NCBI GenBank assembly: GCA_964352715.1
Contig: CAYGSU010000014.1
Coordinates: forward strand, 1 to 62,369
Source of the DNA: JAVKBW01 sp964352715
GTDB taxonomy: Bacteria > Pseudomonadota > Alphaproteobacteria > UBA8366 > Aestuariispiraceae
Length of the DNA: 62,369 nt
Direction of reading: 5' to 3'
Each line of letters opens with the position of its first letter. Positions within the stretch are counted from its first letter, which is position 1. The notes beneath the pieces are model-generated. The model was not told the origin of the DNA. It saw only the letters and a program-made list of their open reading frames with translations, and did no database searches. This document shows, piece by piece, positions 28,864 through 37,933 of the stretch. The translations under genes were made by a program, and so were the position numbers.

Positions 28864-30314
28864 CAGGCGGACCCTCCGTTGGCGGAGGGGCGCGCCGGTT
28901 CGAAGTCGGCGTCCAGTCCTGATTGGTCAAGCGCGCGCAAGGCATCGACAACCGGTTTCATGCGCGATCCCAGCGATCCTTTGACCGTAACGACATCACC
29001 GGCACGCACCGTTGCCGTGACCATTGGCAGAATTTCGCCGCTTGTTGCGGCATGTCCGCCGCGCCGCGCTTTTGGCAGGGCGTCGAACAGATCCATCATC
29101 AGCGGACCGGCGGTGAAGACCAGATCGATTTTGGCAGCGTTAACGCTGTCAGCGAGGGCGGTGTGGAAATCGACGGCGTTTTCACCAAGCTCGCGCATGT
29201 CGCCTAGAACGGCGATGCGCCTGCCGGTCTTGCCAATGGCAATATCGCCCAGAACCTGCAAGGCAGCCTTCGTCGACGCCGGGCTTGCGTTGTAACTTTC
29301 GTCAATCAGCACGAAGTGACCGCCGCGTGTCTTGATCTTGTATCGGCCGCCGCGGCCCGGATTGGCCGTCAGGGATGAGAAGCCTTCCGACGCTTTGCTG
29401 ATGTTAATGCCAAGCGCGGCCACAACGGCGAGAATACCAAGGCTGTTGAGAGCGAGGTGCCGGCCGGCGGCGCCCAGCCGATAATCGATGGTCATGCCGT
29501 CGCAGACAGCGGAAATGTCGCTTGTCGACCCGTCTGTTGTGTAGGATGTCAGCCGGAAAGTTGCATCGGCGTCTTCGCCGAAGGTTGAAATGGTCTCTAT
29601 GCCTGCGGCTTTTGCATTGTCTTCCAGACGCTGGTAGTAGGGGTTGTCACGGTTGAGGACAGCGATGCCCTTCTTGGCGACGCCGGTGAATATTTCCGAT
29701 TTCGCGTCTGCGATCCCTTCAACAGACTCAAAGAATTCCAGATGCACGGCATCGACGTTCGTAATCAGCGCAACATCCGGCTGCGCCAGTTGGCTCAGTG
29801 GCGCGATTTCACCGGCATGGTTCATGCCCATTTCAATGATGGCGAAATCGGTGTCGGCAGGCATGCGCGCCAGCGTCAGCGGGCAGCCGAACTGATTGTT
29901 CAGATTGCCGATGGTCTTGTGGACCGACCCGAATGGGCTAAGCAGATGGGCAAGGCCATCCTTTGCGCCGGTTTTGCCGACACTGCCTGTCACCCCGATG
30001 ACCTGACCTGAAAACCGCTTGCGGCTGGCCTTGGCGAGGTCGACCAGCGCCGCCATCGTGTCGTCAACGACAAGGCAGGGCAGATCTTTCGGTGCATTTT
30101 TCGGAACCGAATCCACAATGGCGGCGGCTGCGCCGGCTGAATGTGCGGCGGTCAGATGATCGTGGCCGTCATTCCGGTCGCCCCGCAAGGCAACGAACAG
30201 ATCGCCGGGTTTCAGGCTGCGGGTATCGATGGAAACGCCAGAAGCGTGAAAGGGGCCCGTCGCCCGGCCCCTGGTCGCTTCTGCAGATTCTACATCGGTC
30301 CATAAACGGGTCAT
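28863..30314 (-). CDS. murF: UDP-MurNAc-tripeptide--D-alanyl-D-alanine ligase MurF
   Basis: Adds D-Ala-D-Ala to the UDP-MurNAc tripeptide. The P-loop reads GSVGKTGAKDG, and DESYNASPASTKAAL is the nucleotide-binding stretch of the C-terminal part. The ATG at 30314 overlaps the murE stop as ATGA and gives 483 residues. The residue after the usual GKT, alanine-lysine in place of threonine-lysine, is a common variant. Confidence 0.95.
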   Translation of the reverse strand: MTRLWTDVESAEATRGRATGPFHASGVSIDTRSLKPGDLFVALRGDRNDGHDHLTAAHSAGAAAAIVDSVPKNAPKDLPCLVVDDTMAALVDLAKASRKRFSGQVIGVTGSVGKTGAKDGLAHLLSPFGSVHKTIGNLNNQFGCPLTLARMPADTDFAIIEMGMNHAGEIAPLSQLAQPDVALITNVDAVHLEFFESVEGIADAKSEIFTGVAKKGIAVLNRDNPYYQRLEDNAKAAGIETISTFGEDADATFRLTSYTTDGSTSDISAVCDGMTIDYRLGAAGRHLALNSLGILAVVAALGINISKASEGFSSLTANPGRGGRYKIKTRGGHFVLIDESYNASPASTKAALQVLGDIAIGKTGRRIAVLGDMRELGENAVDFHTALADSVNAAKIDLVFTAGPLMMDLFDALPKARRGGHAATSGEILPMVTATVRAGDVVTVKGSLGSRMKPVVDALRALDQSGLDADFEPARPSANGGSA

Positions 30315-31753
30315 GTCGGTTGCGCTCCCGCAAGGCGGTCGACGCAACGCCGGACGCATGTCGCATCGTCAAACGGAATAACCTTGTCACCGATCGTCTG
30401 GCCCTGTTCGTGCCCCTTGCCGGCGACACACAGAACATCACCCTGCTTCAGGGCCTTCATCGCGCGGAAGATCGCTTCGCCACGGTCGCCGATATCGGCT
30501 GCGCCGGTACAGCCTTCCAGAACTTCGCGTCGGATCGCCGCCGGGTTTTCACTGCGCGGATTGTCGTCGGTAACAATAACGCAATCGGCCAGATCGGCAG
30601 CGATCCGTCCCATTATCGGGCGTTTTCCCCGATCCCGATCGCCGCCGCAGCCGAACACGACATGCAGCTTGCCGGTTGCATGCGGCCTGAGCGCGGCCAA
30701 CACGGTAGAAAGGGCATCCGGCGTATGGGCGTAGTCGACATAGACCGCCGCGCCGTTGTCCAGGCTGGCCACCGGTTGCAATCTGCCCGGTACACCGACC
30801 AGTGATGCAAGCAGGGGGGCGGCATCTTTCGGGTCGGCGCCGGTCGCAATGACGAGGCCGAGAGCCGCCAGCGCATTTTCGATCTGGAACAGGCCGGGCA
30901 GCGGAAACGCGAAGGCATAGCGCGTTCCAAGCACATCGATTTCCAGGTCGAAACCGTCGGGCGTTACCTCACGCCGGATGGTTCGCAACTGGCCGTTCTG
31001 TAAGCCGTAGCTCAGAACCTTCTGGCCACGCTCTGCAGCGATATTGGCAATCGTGTCATATTCCTGCGCGCCGGTATTGATGACGGCGGTGCCGTCGCGA
31101 ACCAGCAGTTCCTCGAACAGGCGCAGTTTCGCCGCACGGTAGGCTTCCATCGACCCGTGATAATCCAGATGGTCGCGGCTCAGGTTCGTGAAAGCGGCTG
31201 CCTTTACCGTCAGTCCGTCCAGACGGTGCATGTCGAGCCCGTGGCTGGACGCTTCCATGGCGACATGATCGATGCCGGCAAGTTTCATTCTGTGCAGCAA
31301 TTCGTGCAGATCCACCGGGTCCGGTGTTGTCAGGCCGCCGTCGTGATCGAAACCGTCAGCGCGGATGCCCAGCGTGCCGATATAGGCCCCTTTCAGCTTC
31401 AGCAGTTGCCAGAGCTGACGGGTGAAGTTCGCCACCGATGTCTTGCCGTTGGTGCCGGTAACCGCCACCGTGTTTTCCGGCTGCGGTGCATAGAATTCAG
31501 CCGCCATGCGGGCCAGCCGGCGGCGCGGATTGGCATCCGTCACCAGCGTAACATCCGGCCCGACATCCTCCGCCGTGATATCCGGCGGGGCGAGGATTGC
31601 TGTTGCGCCGCGGGCGATGGCGTCACCGATAAACTTCCGTCCGTCCATCGCCGTGCCCGGAATGGCGGCGAACAGATAGCCGGGTTCTATCTTCCGGCTA
31701 TCCGCCGACAGCCCGGCCAGCGTCATTCTCGGCAGCGTCAACTCGTTGGTCAT
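30311..31753 (-). CDS. murE: UDP-MurNAc-L-Ala-D-Glu--meso-DAP ligase MurE
   Basis: Adds the third stem residue. The P-loop VTGTNGKTSV and the DDNPRSENP motif are seen; DNPR is the known marker for meso-diaminopimelate, so the organism has DAP-type peptidoglycan. I choose the ATG at 31753 (480 residues), with GGAG 10 nt upstream; an ATG six codons earlier has its GGAG too close. The gene starts 27 bp after the ftsI stop. Confidence 0.95.
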   Translation of the reverse strand: MTNELTLPRMTLAGLSADSRKIEPGYLFAAIPGTAMDGRKFIGDAIARGATAILAPPDITAEDVGPDVTLVTDANPRRRLARMAAEFYAPQPENTVAVTGTNGKTSVANFTRQLWQLLKLKGAYIGTLGIRADGFDHDGGLTTPDPVDLHELLHRMKLAGIDHVAMEASSHGLDMHRLDGLTVKAAAFTNLSRDHLDYHGSMEAYRAAKLRLFEELLVRDGTAVINTGAQEYDTIANIAAERGQKVLSYGLQNGQLRTIRREVTPDGFDLEIDVLGTRYAFAFPLPGLFQIENALAALGLVIATGADPKDAAPLLASLVGVPGRLQPVASLDNGAAVYVDYAHTPDALSTVLAALRPHATGKLHVVFGCGGDRDRGKRPIMGRIAADLADCVIVTDDNPRSENPAAIRREVLEGCTGAADIGDRGEAIFRAMKALKQGDVLCVAGKGHEQGQTIGDKVIPFDDATCVRRCVDRLAGAQPT

Positions 31754-31780
31754 GTATGGATATCTCCGCATATCTCCGAC

Positions 31781-33511
31781 CTAGAAGGACGCCAGCCTCT
31801 TGCGGGCTTGTGGCATTTCGATGGCGAGTTGTTGACGAATTTCAGGGGCTTCTCCATCGACAGGCTCAACACCCAGAACCGGCGCGATGCGTCGGATCAC
31901 GGCGCCCACGGTCGGTGCGGCGACCCAGCCACCAGTCGCATAACCATGGGTGCTTTCATTGCCCTGCGGTTCGTCGAGAACGATATAGACGACGTATTTC
32001 GGATCGTTCATCGGGAAGGCCGCGACAAAGGACGAAATCAGCGCCTTGCGTTTGTAGGTTCCCTGAATGCCGACCTTTTCGGCTGTGCCTGTCTTGCCGC
32101 CGACAAGATACCCGGCAACCCGCGCCTTGCTGCCGGACCCTTCAAGGGCGTTCAGGCGCATCAGGCGGCGGATTACATCGCTGGTCATTTCCGAAACGAT
32201 GCGTTTGCCCTTGCGGGGTGTCGTGGTTTTCAGAAGTGTCGGCTGCAGCAGCACGCCGCCATTGACCATCGCGGCAACACCGCTGGCGAGATGCAGCGGG
32301 CTGACCGATATGCCGTGACCGAAGGAAATGGTCATCGTGTTGATCGGCCGCCAGATGCTCGGGCTTTGCGGATGCCCGGCTTCGGGCAGTTCGATATCGA
32401 GCGTATCGAGAAAACCCAGACGCTGGAAAAAATGCTTCTGTGCTTCGCCACCGACGTCGATGGCCATCTTGGCCGATCCGATATTCGACGAATAGATGAA
32501 GATTTCCGGCACCGACAGTGACCGGTTCTTTGCGTGATAGTCGCGGATGGTGTAGCGCGCGACTTTCAGCGGCTGCGAGGCGTCGTAGAAATCGGACATG
32601 TTGACCAGCCCGGAATCGATCGCCATCGCGGTGTTGAATATCTTGAAAGTCGAACCGAGTTCGTAAACGCCCAAAGTCGCCCGGTTGAAGCGGGCATCCG
32701 GCGACGCGTCGCCGGGATGGTTCGGGTCGAAATCGGGCAGCGAGGACAGGCCAAGCAGTTCGCCGGTTTTGGCGTTCAGAACGATGCCTGCGCCGCCGAT
32801 CGCCTTGTAATCGGCAATCGCCTTGGTCAGTTCGTTGCGCAGAACATGCTGGACCCGCATGTCGAGCGACAGCTGCACGGACTCCCCGTCAGAGCCGAGC
32901 GTCTTGTCGAAGCGCCGTTCGATGCCGGCAATGCCGTTGCCGTCAACATCCGCGAAGCCCAGCACATGACCGGCCAGCGGCCCGTGCGGATACAGTCGCG
33001 TTTCATTGGAGGAAAAGTCGATACCGGGAATGCCCAGCCGATTGATTTCCCATTGCTGGCGTGGCGTCAGCGACCGATGCAGGTAAACGAAACGACCGGA
33101 CTTGCGCATGCGCGATTCCAGCCATTCCGCTGATGTATCGGGCAGAACGGCGGCAAGTTTGTAGGCGGCGGCGCGCGGGTCCATGACGTGTTTCGGATCG
33201 GCAAACAGCGAGACGGTCTGCAGGCTGGTTGCCAGCAGGGTGCCGTTGCGATCGACGATATCGGCGCGGCGGCCGACTGTTTCTTCTCCGGCAGCCTTGG
33301 CAATTCTTGGTTCGGCGGGTTCGCTCAGGACCGTCAGATCGACCAGCCGTGCGCCAATGACGCCGAACGCCAGCGTCATGACCGTCGCGGTGATCAGAAT
33401 TCTTGTGCGGCCGGTTTCAATCGCCTGCCGTACGACACTGTCGCTGCACGGTGTGGATCGCAGCACCGGTTCAGCCTTTTGAGGGCAGGATGATGCAGCC
33501 TGGTTCTTCAT
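31781..33511 (-). CDS. ftsI: Septal transpeptidase FtsI (PBP3)
   Basis: Class B penicillin-binding protein that cross-links septal peptidoglycan with FtsW. A cytoplasmic tail of about 35 residues and one transmembrane helix (about 37-58) are followed by the dimerisation region and the transpeptidase domain. The active-site motifs are STFK (Ser287), SSN (341-343) and KTGT (473-476). It has 576 residues. The ATG overlaps the ftsL stop as ATGA. Confidence 0.96.
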   Translation of the reverse strand: MKNQAASSCPQKAEPVLRSTPCSDSVVRQAIETGRTRILITATVMTLAFGVIGARLVDLTVLSEPAEPRIAKAAGEETVGRRADIVDRNGTLLATSLQTVSLFADPKHVMDPRAAAYKLAAVLPDTSAEWLESRMRKSGRFVYLHRSLTPRQQWEINRLGIPGIDFSSNETRLYPHGPLAGHVLGFADVDGNGIAGIERRFDKTLGSDGESVQLSLDMRVQHVLRNELTKAIADYKAIGGAGIVLNAKTGELLGLSSLPDFDPNHPGDASPDARFNRATLGVYELGSTFKIFNTAMAIDSGLVNMSDFYDASQPLKVARYTIRDYHAKNRSLSVPEIFIYSSNIGSAKMAIDVGGEAQKHFFQRLGFLDTLDIELPEAGHPQSPSIWRPINTMTISFGHGISVSPLHLASGVAAMVNGGVLLQPTLLKTTTPRKGKRIVSEMTSDVIRRLMRLNALEGSGSKARVAGYLVGGKTGTAEKVGIQGTYKRKALISSFVAAFPMNDPKYVVYIVLDEPQGNESTHGYATGGWVAAPTVGAVIRRIAPVLGVEPVDGEAPEIRQQLAIEMPQARKRLASF

Positions 33512-33870
33512 TGTCCGTCTTCCTGTTCTCTTGAGGCTGCCAGCAGGGCCTGAACGTCGGGCGAAGCCGACGGTCCCGGTACCGGGAAGGGCGTCGGCTG
33601 CGGAATTTCGGACATCGGCACGATCTGGGTTGCATCGGCTTCCGCCAGTTCCGGCAGATATTTGTCAGCCAACCGACTGATGCGGTTTGGCCGGTTCAGA
33701 TACGCCCATTCCGCTTCCAGAACTTCCAGGGCTTCCTTTTCCGAAAGAATATCGCTGTTGAGGCTTGAGAGTTTCGTCTCCAGCCGTTCAACCCGAAAGG
33801 CGACATGAAACAAGGCGATGCCGGTTACGGCACAAAGTCCAATCCAAACCAGAACAGCGAGCGCTCTCAT
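33508..33870 (-). CDS. ftsL: Cell division protein FtsL
   Basis: Small bitopic division protein of 120 residues. A transmembrane helix (about 4-22) is followed by a leucine-zipper-like coiled coil (about 27-60) and a Pro-rich tail. Sequence conservation in this family is weak, so the name rests on topology and position between rsmH and ftsI. Both its start and its stop are in ATGA overlaps with its neighbours, and GGAGG precedes the ATG. Confidence 0.88.
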   Translation of the reverse strand: MRALAVLVWIGLCAVTGIALFHVAFRVERLETKLSSLNSDILSEKEALEVLEAEWAYLNRPNRISRLADKYLPELAEADATQIVPMSEIPQPTPFPVPGPSASPDVQALLAASREQEDGQ

Positions 33871-34847
33871 GACGCACCTCCGCTTCTTGTGTTTGTTGTT
33901 TGACCGATAGCGTTGTCGTTTCGAATGGCGGCGCGCAGACGCGCCGACCGGGACCTCGGGTTCTGACGGGTTTCTATTTCCGTGGGTTTCTTCAGACCGC
34001 CGGGCAACAGGGTGAAGGTCGGCGGGGCCGGCTCTTTCTGGGGCAGGTGGCGGGATCCGCCGCCGCCTCGACCGCTGCGCTTGGCCAGAAACGCCTTTAC
34101 CCGGCGGTCTTCAAGGCTGTGAAAAGCCACCACGACCAACCGGCCTTCCGGCGACAGCAGTCTTTCGGCGGCTTCCAGGGCGCGGTCTATTTCGCCCAGC
34201 TCGTCATTGACTTCGATGCGCAGCGCCTGGAATGTCCGCGTCGCCGGATCGATACCGTCTTTCGAACGGGGCACGGCGGACCGGACGATGGCGGCAAGCG
34301 CCGATGTGGTTTCTATCGGCTGTTCCTTGCGGGCTGCAACAATGTCTCTGGCGACACGCCGCGCGTACCGTTCCTCGCCGTATTCCTTGATGATTCGGGC
34401 CAGTTCGGCTTCCGGCCATGTGTTGACGACATCGGCGGCGCTTGGCCCATCCATGCCCATACGCATGTCCAGCGGCCCGTCGGACCGGAACGAAAATCCC
34501 CGGTCAGGGTTGTCGATCTGCGGAGACGAAAGGCCCAGATCCATGACGATGCCATCGAGTCTGGTGATGCCGACTTCCGCCAGCAGCTGTTCCATATCGC
34601 CGAAGCAACCACAGACAATGGTGAATCTGTCGCCGTAGGATGCCGCAAGCGCATTGGCGCGCTCGATGGCGTCCGGGTCCCGGTCGATGGCGACAACGGA
34701 ACAGTCCGCAGCATCCAGGATTGCGCTTGTATAGCCGCCGGCTCCGAAGGTCGCGTCCAGATATCGAGCGCCGTTTTTCGGGGCGAGCGCGCCAAGCATC
34801 TCGGCCAACATCACGGGGTTATGTGACAAGGCGCTGTTGGCGGCCAT
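33867..34847 (-). CDS. rsmH: 16S rRNA (cytosine-1402-N4)-methyltransferase RsmH
   Basis: SAM-dependent methyltransferase for C1402 of 16S rRNA. HNPVMLAEML at the N-terminus, the SAM-binding DATFGAGGYTSAIL and the C-terminal FHSLEDRRVKAFL are diagnostic. It has 326 residues. The ATG follows the mraZ stop by 2 nt with GGAGGT upstream. Confidence 0.96.
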   Translation of the reverse strand: MAANSALSHNPVMLAEMLGALAPKNGARYLDATFGAGGYTSAILDAADCSVVAIDRDPDAIERANALAASYGDRFTIVCGCFGDMEQLLAEVGITRLDGIVMDLGLSSPQIDNPDRGFSFRSDGPLDMRMGMDGPSAADVVNTWPEAELARIIKEYGEERYARRVARDIVAARKEQPIETTSALAAIVRSAVPRSKDGIDPATRTFQALRIEVNDELGEIDRALEAAERLLSPEGRLVVVAFHSLEDRRVKAFLAKRSGRGGGGSRHLPQKEPAPPTFTLLPGGLKKPTEIETRQNPRSRSARLRAAIRNDNAIGQTTNTRSGGAS

Positions 34848-34849
34848 GA

Positions 34850-35305
34850 TTACACCTCCGACCGACGTCGAAGGGAAAGGGTCAACCCTTTCGCCCGCTC
34901 CCGCGCTGTCGATGCATGGGACGCGTAGGTGGCCGGGTTCCAGATCTGGAACCGCTTGGCCTTGCCGACGAACAGGGCTGTGTCGTCGATGCCGGCATGG
35001 TCCAGAAATCGCTTGGGCAGAATGAAGCGGCCCGTGGAATCGTATTGAACGGGCAGGGCGTCGGCGATGATCTGGCCGAGCGCGTCTTCTTCTACGGAGA
35101 ATACTTCAGCCTGATCCTCAATCGCCTCGGCGATCCGTTCCATATAGGCTTCGTCGCCGGCTTCAAGCCCACCGGCATTTGGCGACGGGAAGACATAGAA
35201 CACACGCTCGGGGCCGCCGCTCAGGCGATCCCGGAACGGGGCCGGAAGGGAGACGCGCCCCTTCTTGTCGACCTTGTTCTCGTATGTCCCAGTAAACAAC
35301 GCCAT
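34850..35305 (-). CDS. mraZ: Transcriptional regulator MraZ
   Basis: AbrB-like repressor of the division and cell wall cluster, with two swapped-hairpin domains (each with a DxxGR motif: DKKGRVSLPAPFR and DSTGRFILPKRFL). It has 151 residues. In E. coli MraZ binds repeated TGGG elements in front of its own gene; four such elements are found about 75-108 bp upstream here. As first gene of the cluster it probably controls its own operon. Confidence 0.95.
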   Translation of the reverse strand: MALFTGTYENKVDKKGRVSLPAPFRDRLSGGPERVFYVFPSPNAGGLEAGDEAYMERIAEAIEDQAEVFSVEEDALGQIIADALPVQYDSTGRFILPKRFLDHAGIDDTALFVGKAKRFQIWNPATYASHASTARERAKGLTLSLRRRSEV

Positions 35306-35379
35306 CGCGCGGCTGACCTTCCCCTAATTCTCATGACCCGGCTGTATTCAGACGCAGTTCGCCTGATTTCAGCCCATTC

Positions 35380-35413
35380 TGGGCATCTATGGGATATCAT
35401 GGGATTTAGTGGG
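35380..35413. promoter_or_regulatory. MraZ operator: four TGGG elements at 10-bp spacing
   Basis: TGGG occurs on the plus strand at 35380, 35390, 35400 and 35410, exactly one per 10 bp, and an inverted CCCA is at 35373-35376. Known MraZ boxes are TGGGN repeats spaced by 5 nt, the same period. A TTGACC at 35420-35415 on the minus strand could be the -35 element, with a poor -10 (ATATCC), so the repeats would cover the core promoter. The orientation is opposite to mraZ transcription. Confidence 0.75.
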
Positions 35414-35487
35414 CGGTCAAACCAAAACGCCCGATTTTGCTGGGATTTTAAGTAAAAAGGCAAATTCCCTAAGTTAAAGTTCAAGTA

Positions 35488-35517
35488 AAGGAAAATAACG
35501 AGAACAAACGATTCTCG
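35488..35517 (-). terminator. Probable intrinsic terminator after the MarR gene
   Basis: On the minus strand CGAGAA and TTCTCG form a 6-bp stem with a 7-nt loop, followed by GTTATTTTCC. It lies 84 bp after the MarR stop, within an A/T-rich interval that separates it from the mraZ promoter. The short stem makes this tentative. Confidence 0.4.
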
Positions 35518-35600
35518 CCACAACAAATTGTGTCGAAGTAATGCAGAATCACAAAATGAGCCGAATCAAGATCGTGATTTTACGTCGATTCAGTGAAAAC

Positions 35601-36086
35601 TCAGTTGTTTGACGGATTATCCATTTCCCGCTGCAAACGGCTGAGAAGGCGCGGAAGCGCCTCGTGCTCGGTCGCGGAGAAGCCGTTCAGTAACTGGCTC
35701 TGCAGGCTGCGAACGGCCGAGATTGCGGTCTCCAGTACGGTCTTTCCCTGATCCGTCAGGGCCAGACGCTTGCGGCGTCCGTCGCTTGCATCCTGCGCCG
35801 TTTGCAGAAATCCGCGTTCCTGTAGCGATCGAACAAGCCGGCTGACCCAGCTTTTGTCGAGCCCGGTCTCCAGAACCACGATACGGGCGGTGGCGTGTGG
35901 CGTCGCCGCGATCGCCGCAAGGACACGCCATTCGTTGACGCTGATGCCGACAGACGCTCGCAGCAAGGCATCGGTCTTTCGCATCAAATTGTCCGAAACG
36001 TCCTGAATGCGCGCAAACAGAAGGTCGCCATAGATAAACGACGGCGCGTTGGGCTTTCTGGACGGTGTTCCGTTCTCGCTGGTCAC
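35601..36086 (-). CDS. MarR-family transcriptional regulator
   Basis: Winged-helix regulator of 161 residues. The recognition-helix region (LDKSWVSRLVRSLQERGFL) is followed by the wing DASDGRRKRLALTDQGK typical of MarR. The start is GTG 36086 with AGGA upstream. The frame is open much further 5', but that part overlaps the opposite-strand aldolase and mtnA genes and is not coding. It is divergent from the aldolase gene with a 75-bp spacer, so it may sense a metabolite of that pathway. Confidence 0.88.
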   Translation of the reverse strand: MTSENGTPSRKPNAPSFIYGDLLFARIQDVSDNLMRKTDALLRASVGISVNEWRVLAAIAATPHATARIVVLETGLDKSWVSRLVRSLQERGFLQTAQDASDGRRKRLALTDQGKTVLETAISAVRSLQSQLLNGFSATEHEALPRLLSRLQREMDNPSNN

Positions 36087-36129
36087 GCGGCAATTTCCTG
36101 TGCGACGGTTGCGTCGGATGATATAGAGG

Positions 36130-36151
36130 CCTTGCACGTAAAGCGGCAAGG
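36130..36151. promoter_or_regulatory. Candidate operator between the MarR and aldolase genes
   Basis: CCTTGC at 36130-36135 and GCAAGG at 36146-36151 form a 6-bp inverted repeat with 10-bp spacing, in the only space between the divergent genes. MarR proteins bind such palindromes as dimers. It also overlaps the ribosome site of the aldolase gene. Confidence 0.35.
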
Positions 36152-36161
36152 GGCAGTTTGC

Positions 36162-36845
36162 ATGAGTGATACAGGCAAGGCGACCGGTTCCAGGGCGGCT
36201 GCCGCCAAATCGGTGGTGGATGCCTGCCGGAGAATGAATGAACTTGGCATCAATCAGGGCAAGGCCGGAAATGTCTCCGTGCGCTGCGAAGGCGGGATGT
36301 TGATTTCGCCGTCGGGGGTGGCCTACGACAAACTGACCCCGACAAAAATCGTGCAGGTCAGCGAAAGCGGCGAAGCGGCGGGATCGTGGCGGCCGTCCAG
36401 TGAATGGCGGATGCACCACGATATCTACCGAACCCGGCAGGAGGCCGGCGCGGTCGTCCACACCCATTCCGTCAACTGCACGGCGCTTGCCTGCCTTCGC
36501 CAGCCGATACCGCCATTTCACTATATGATCGCGGTGGCCGGCGGATCGGATATCAGATGCGCATCCTACGCAACATTCGGCACGCAGAAACTGTCCGACA
36601 ACATGCTGAGCGCGCTGAAGGGCCGGACCGCCTGCCTGCTGGCCAATCACGGCATGATCTGTTTTGCCGAGGATATCGAAAAGGCGCTGGCCCTGGCGGT
36701 AGAGGTCGAAGCGCTTGCGGCCCAGTATCTCGCTGCTCTCAGCGCCGGCGCGCCGGTTCTGCTCAGTCGCAAACAGATGGCGAAGGCGAAGGAAGCTTTC
36801 CGCTCCTACGGTGAGCAGCCGGAGGCGAAAGGCGATCAGGGATGA
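36162..36845 (+). CDS. Class II aldolase/adducin-family protein (Ald2-like)
   Basis: Zinc-dependent aldolase of the fuculose-phosphate type, 227 residues. Metal and catalytic residues are visible: Glu in SSEWRMHH, two His in VVHTHS, and His in LLANHGM, with GNVSVR near the N-terminus. Its stop overlaps the mtnA start as ATGA. This pairing matches the DHAP shunt for 5'-methylthioadenosine or 5'-deoxyadenosine, where the aldolase splits the ribulose-1-phosphate product of MtnA into DHAP and an aldehyde. MtnB dehydratases belong to the same fold, but no other genes of the classical methionine salvage pathway are nearby. Confidence 0.88.
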   Translation: MSDTGKATGSRAAAAKSVVDACRRMNELGINQGKAGNVSVRCEGGMLISPSGVAYDKLTPTKIVQVSESGEAAGSWRPSSEWRMHHDIYRTRQEAGAVVHTHSVNCTALACLRQPIPPFHYMIAVAGGSDIRCASYATFGTQKLSDNMLSALKGRTACLLANHGMICFAEDIEKALALAVEVEALAAQYLAALSAGAPVLLSRKQMAKAKEAFRSYGEQPEAKGDQG

Positions 36846-37933
36846 AAAGGGACTACCGCACAATTTCCACCGAGCCAGACGGATGGTCGGTGCGGGTTCT
36901 GGACCAGACACTGCTGCCGCACAGGATCGACTACAAGGTTTTGAAAACGGTCGAAGACGCGGTGACCGCAATCCGCGATATGTGGGTCCGAGGGGCGCCG
37001 CTGATCGGCGCGACCGCCGGCTATGGTATCGCGTTGGCCATGCGGGCCGATCCAACCGACACGGCGTTCGAAAGCGCCTGCCGCGCATTGTTCGATTCCC
37101 GCCCCACCGCCGTCAACCTGCGATGGGCGCTTGACCGCATGCGGGCCGGACTGTCGGACCTGCCCCGGGAGGACCGCGCTGCCGCTGCCTACAGGCTGGC
37201 GAAAGAAATCGCTGAACAGGACGATGACCTGTGTGCCGCCATCGGCCGGCATGGAGCAGAACTGATCGCCGCCAGCCATCGAGCCTTTCCGGACAGACCG
37301 GTTGATGTGCTTACCCATTGCAACGCCGGGGCATTGGCGACCTGTGGCATCGGCACCGCAACCGCGCCGATCTATACAGCGCATGCTGCCGGTATTCCGG
37401 TGCATGTCTGGGTCGATGAAACACGGCCGCGTAATCAGGGAGCGGCGCTGACCTGCTGGGAGCTGGCCAGGGCCGGCGTACCGCATACGTTGATCGCCGA
37501 TAATACAGGCGGGCATCTGATGCAAAGGGGGCGTGTCGATCTGTGCATTGTCGGTTCTGATCGCACAACGGCTTCCGGCGATGTCTGCAACAAGATCGGG
37601 ACCTATCTGAAGGCGCTGGCGGCGCATGATAACGACGTGCCTTTTTACGCAGCGCTGCCGTCAACGACCATAGACTGGACCATTGACGATGGTGTTGCCG
37701 ATATTCCCATCGAACAGCGCGGTGATGACGAACTTGCCATTGTGACGGGTCTGGCACCGGATGGCCGTATCGACTCCGTCAGGGTGCCGCCGCTCGGAAC
37801 CGTGATCGCAAACATCGCTTTCGACGTCACACCGGCCCGGCTTGTCACCGGCATCATCACAGAGTGCGGCGTCCACAAGGCATCGAAACAGGCTTTGCAA
37901 GCAGCATTTTGTGACGGCTCCCGCCCGGGGTGA
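36842..37933 (+). CDS. mtnA: S-methyl-5-thioribose-1-phosphate isomerase
   Basis: Isomerises 5-methylthioribose-1-phosphate (and 5-deoxyribose-1-phosphate) to the ribulose form. The catalytic Cys lies in LTHCNAGALATCG and the Asp in VGSDRTTASGDVCNKIGTY; RGAPLIGATAGYG is also typical, as in the related eIF2B subunits. It has 363 residues. It is translationally coupled to the aldolase gene. No MTA phosphorylase or kinase gene is adjacent, so the first step must be encoded elsewhere. Confidence 0.93.
   Translation: MKRDYRTISTEPDGWSVRVLDQTLLPHRIDYKVLKTVEDAVTAIRDMWVRGAPLIGATAGYGIALAMRADPTDTAFESACRALFDSRPTAVNLRWALDRMRAGLSDLPREDRAAAAYRLAKEIAEQDDDLCAAIGRHGAELIAASHRAFPDRPVDVLTHCNAGALATCGIGTATAPIYTAHAAGIPVHVWVDETRPRNQGAALTCWELARAGVPHTLIADNTGGHLMQRGRVDLCIVGSDRTTASGDVCNKIGTYLKALAAHDNDVPFYAALPSTTIDWTIDDGVADIPIEQRGDDELAIVTGLAPDGRIDSVRVPPLGTVIANIAFDVTPARLVTGIITECGVHKASKQALQAAFCDGSRPG

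Noticed and set aside
35601..37088. One 495-codon minus-strand frame
   Set aside because: Only the last 161 codons are MarR-like. The upstream part is antisense to clear aldolase and mtnA genes.
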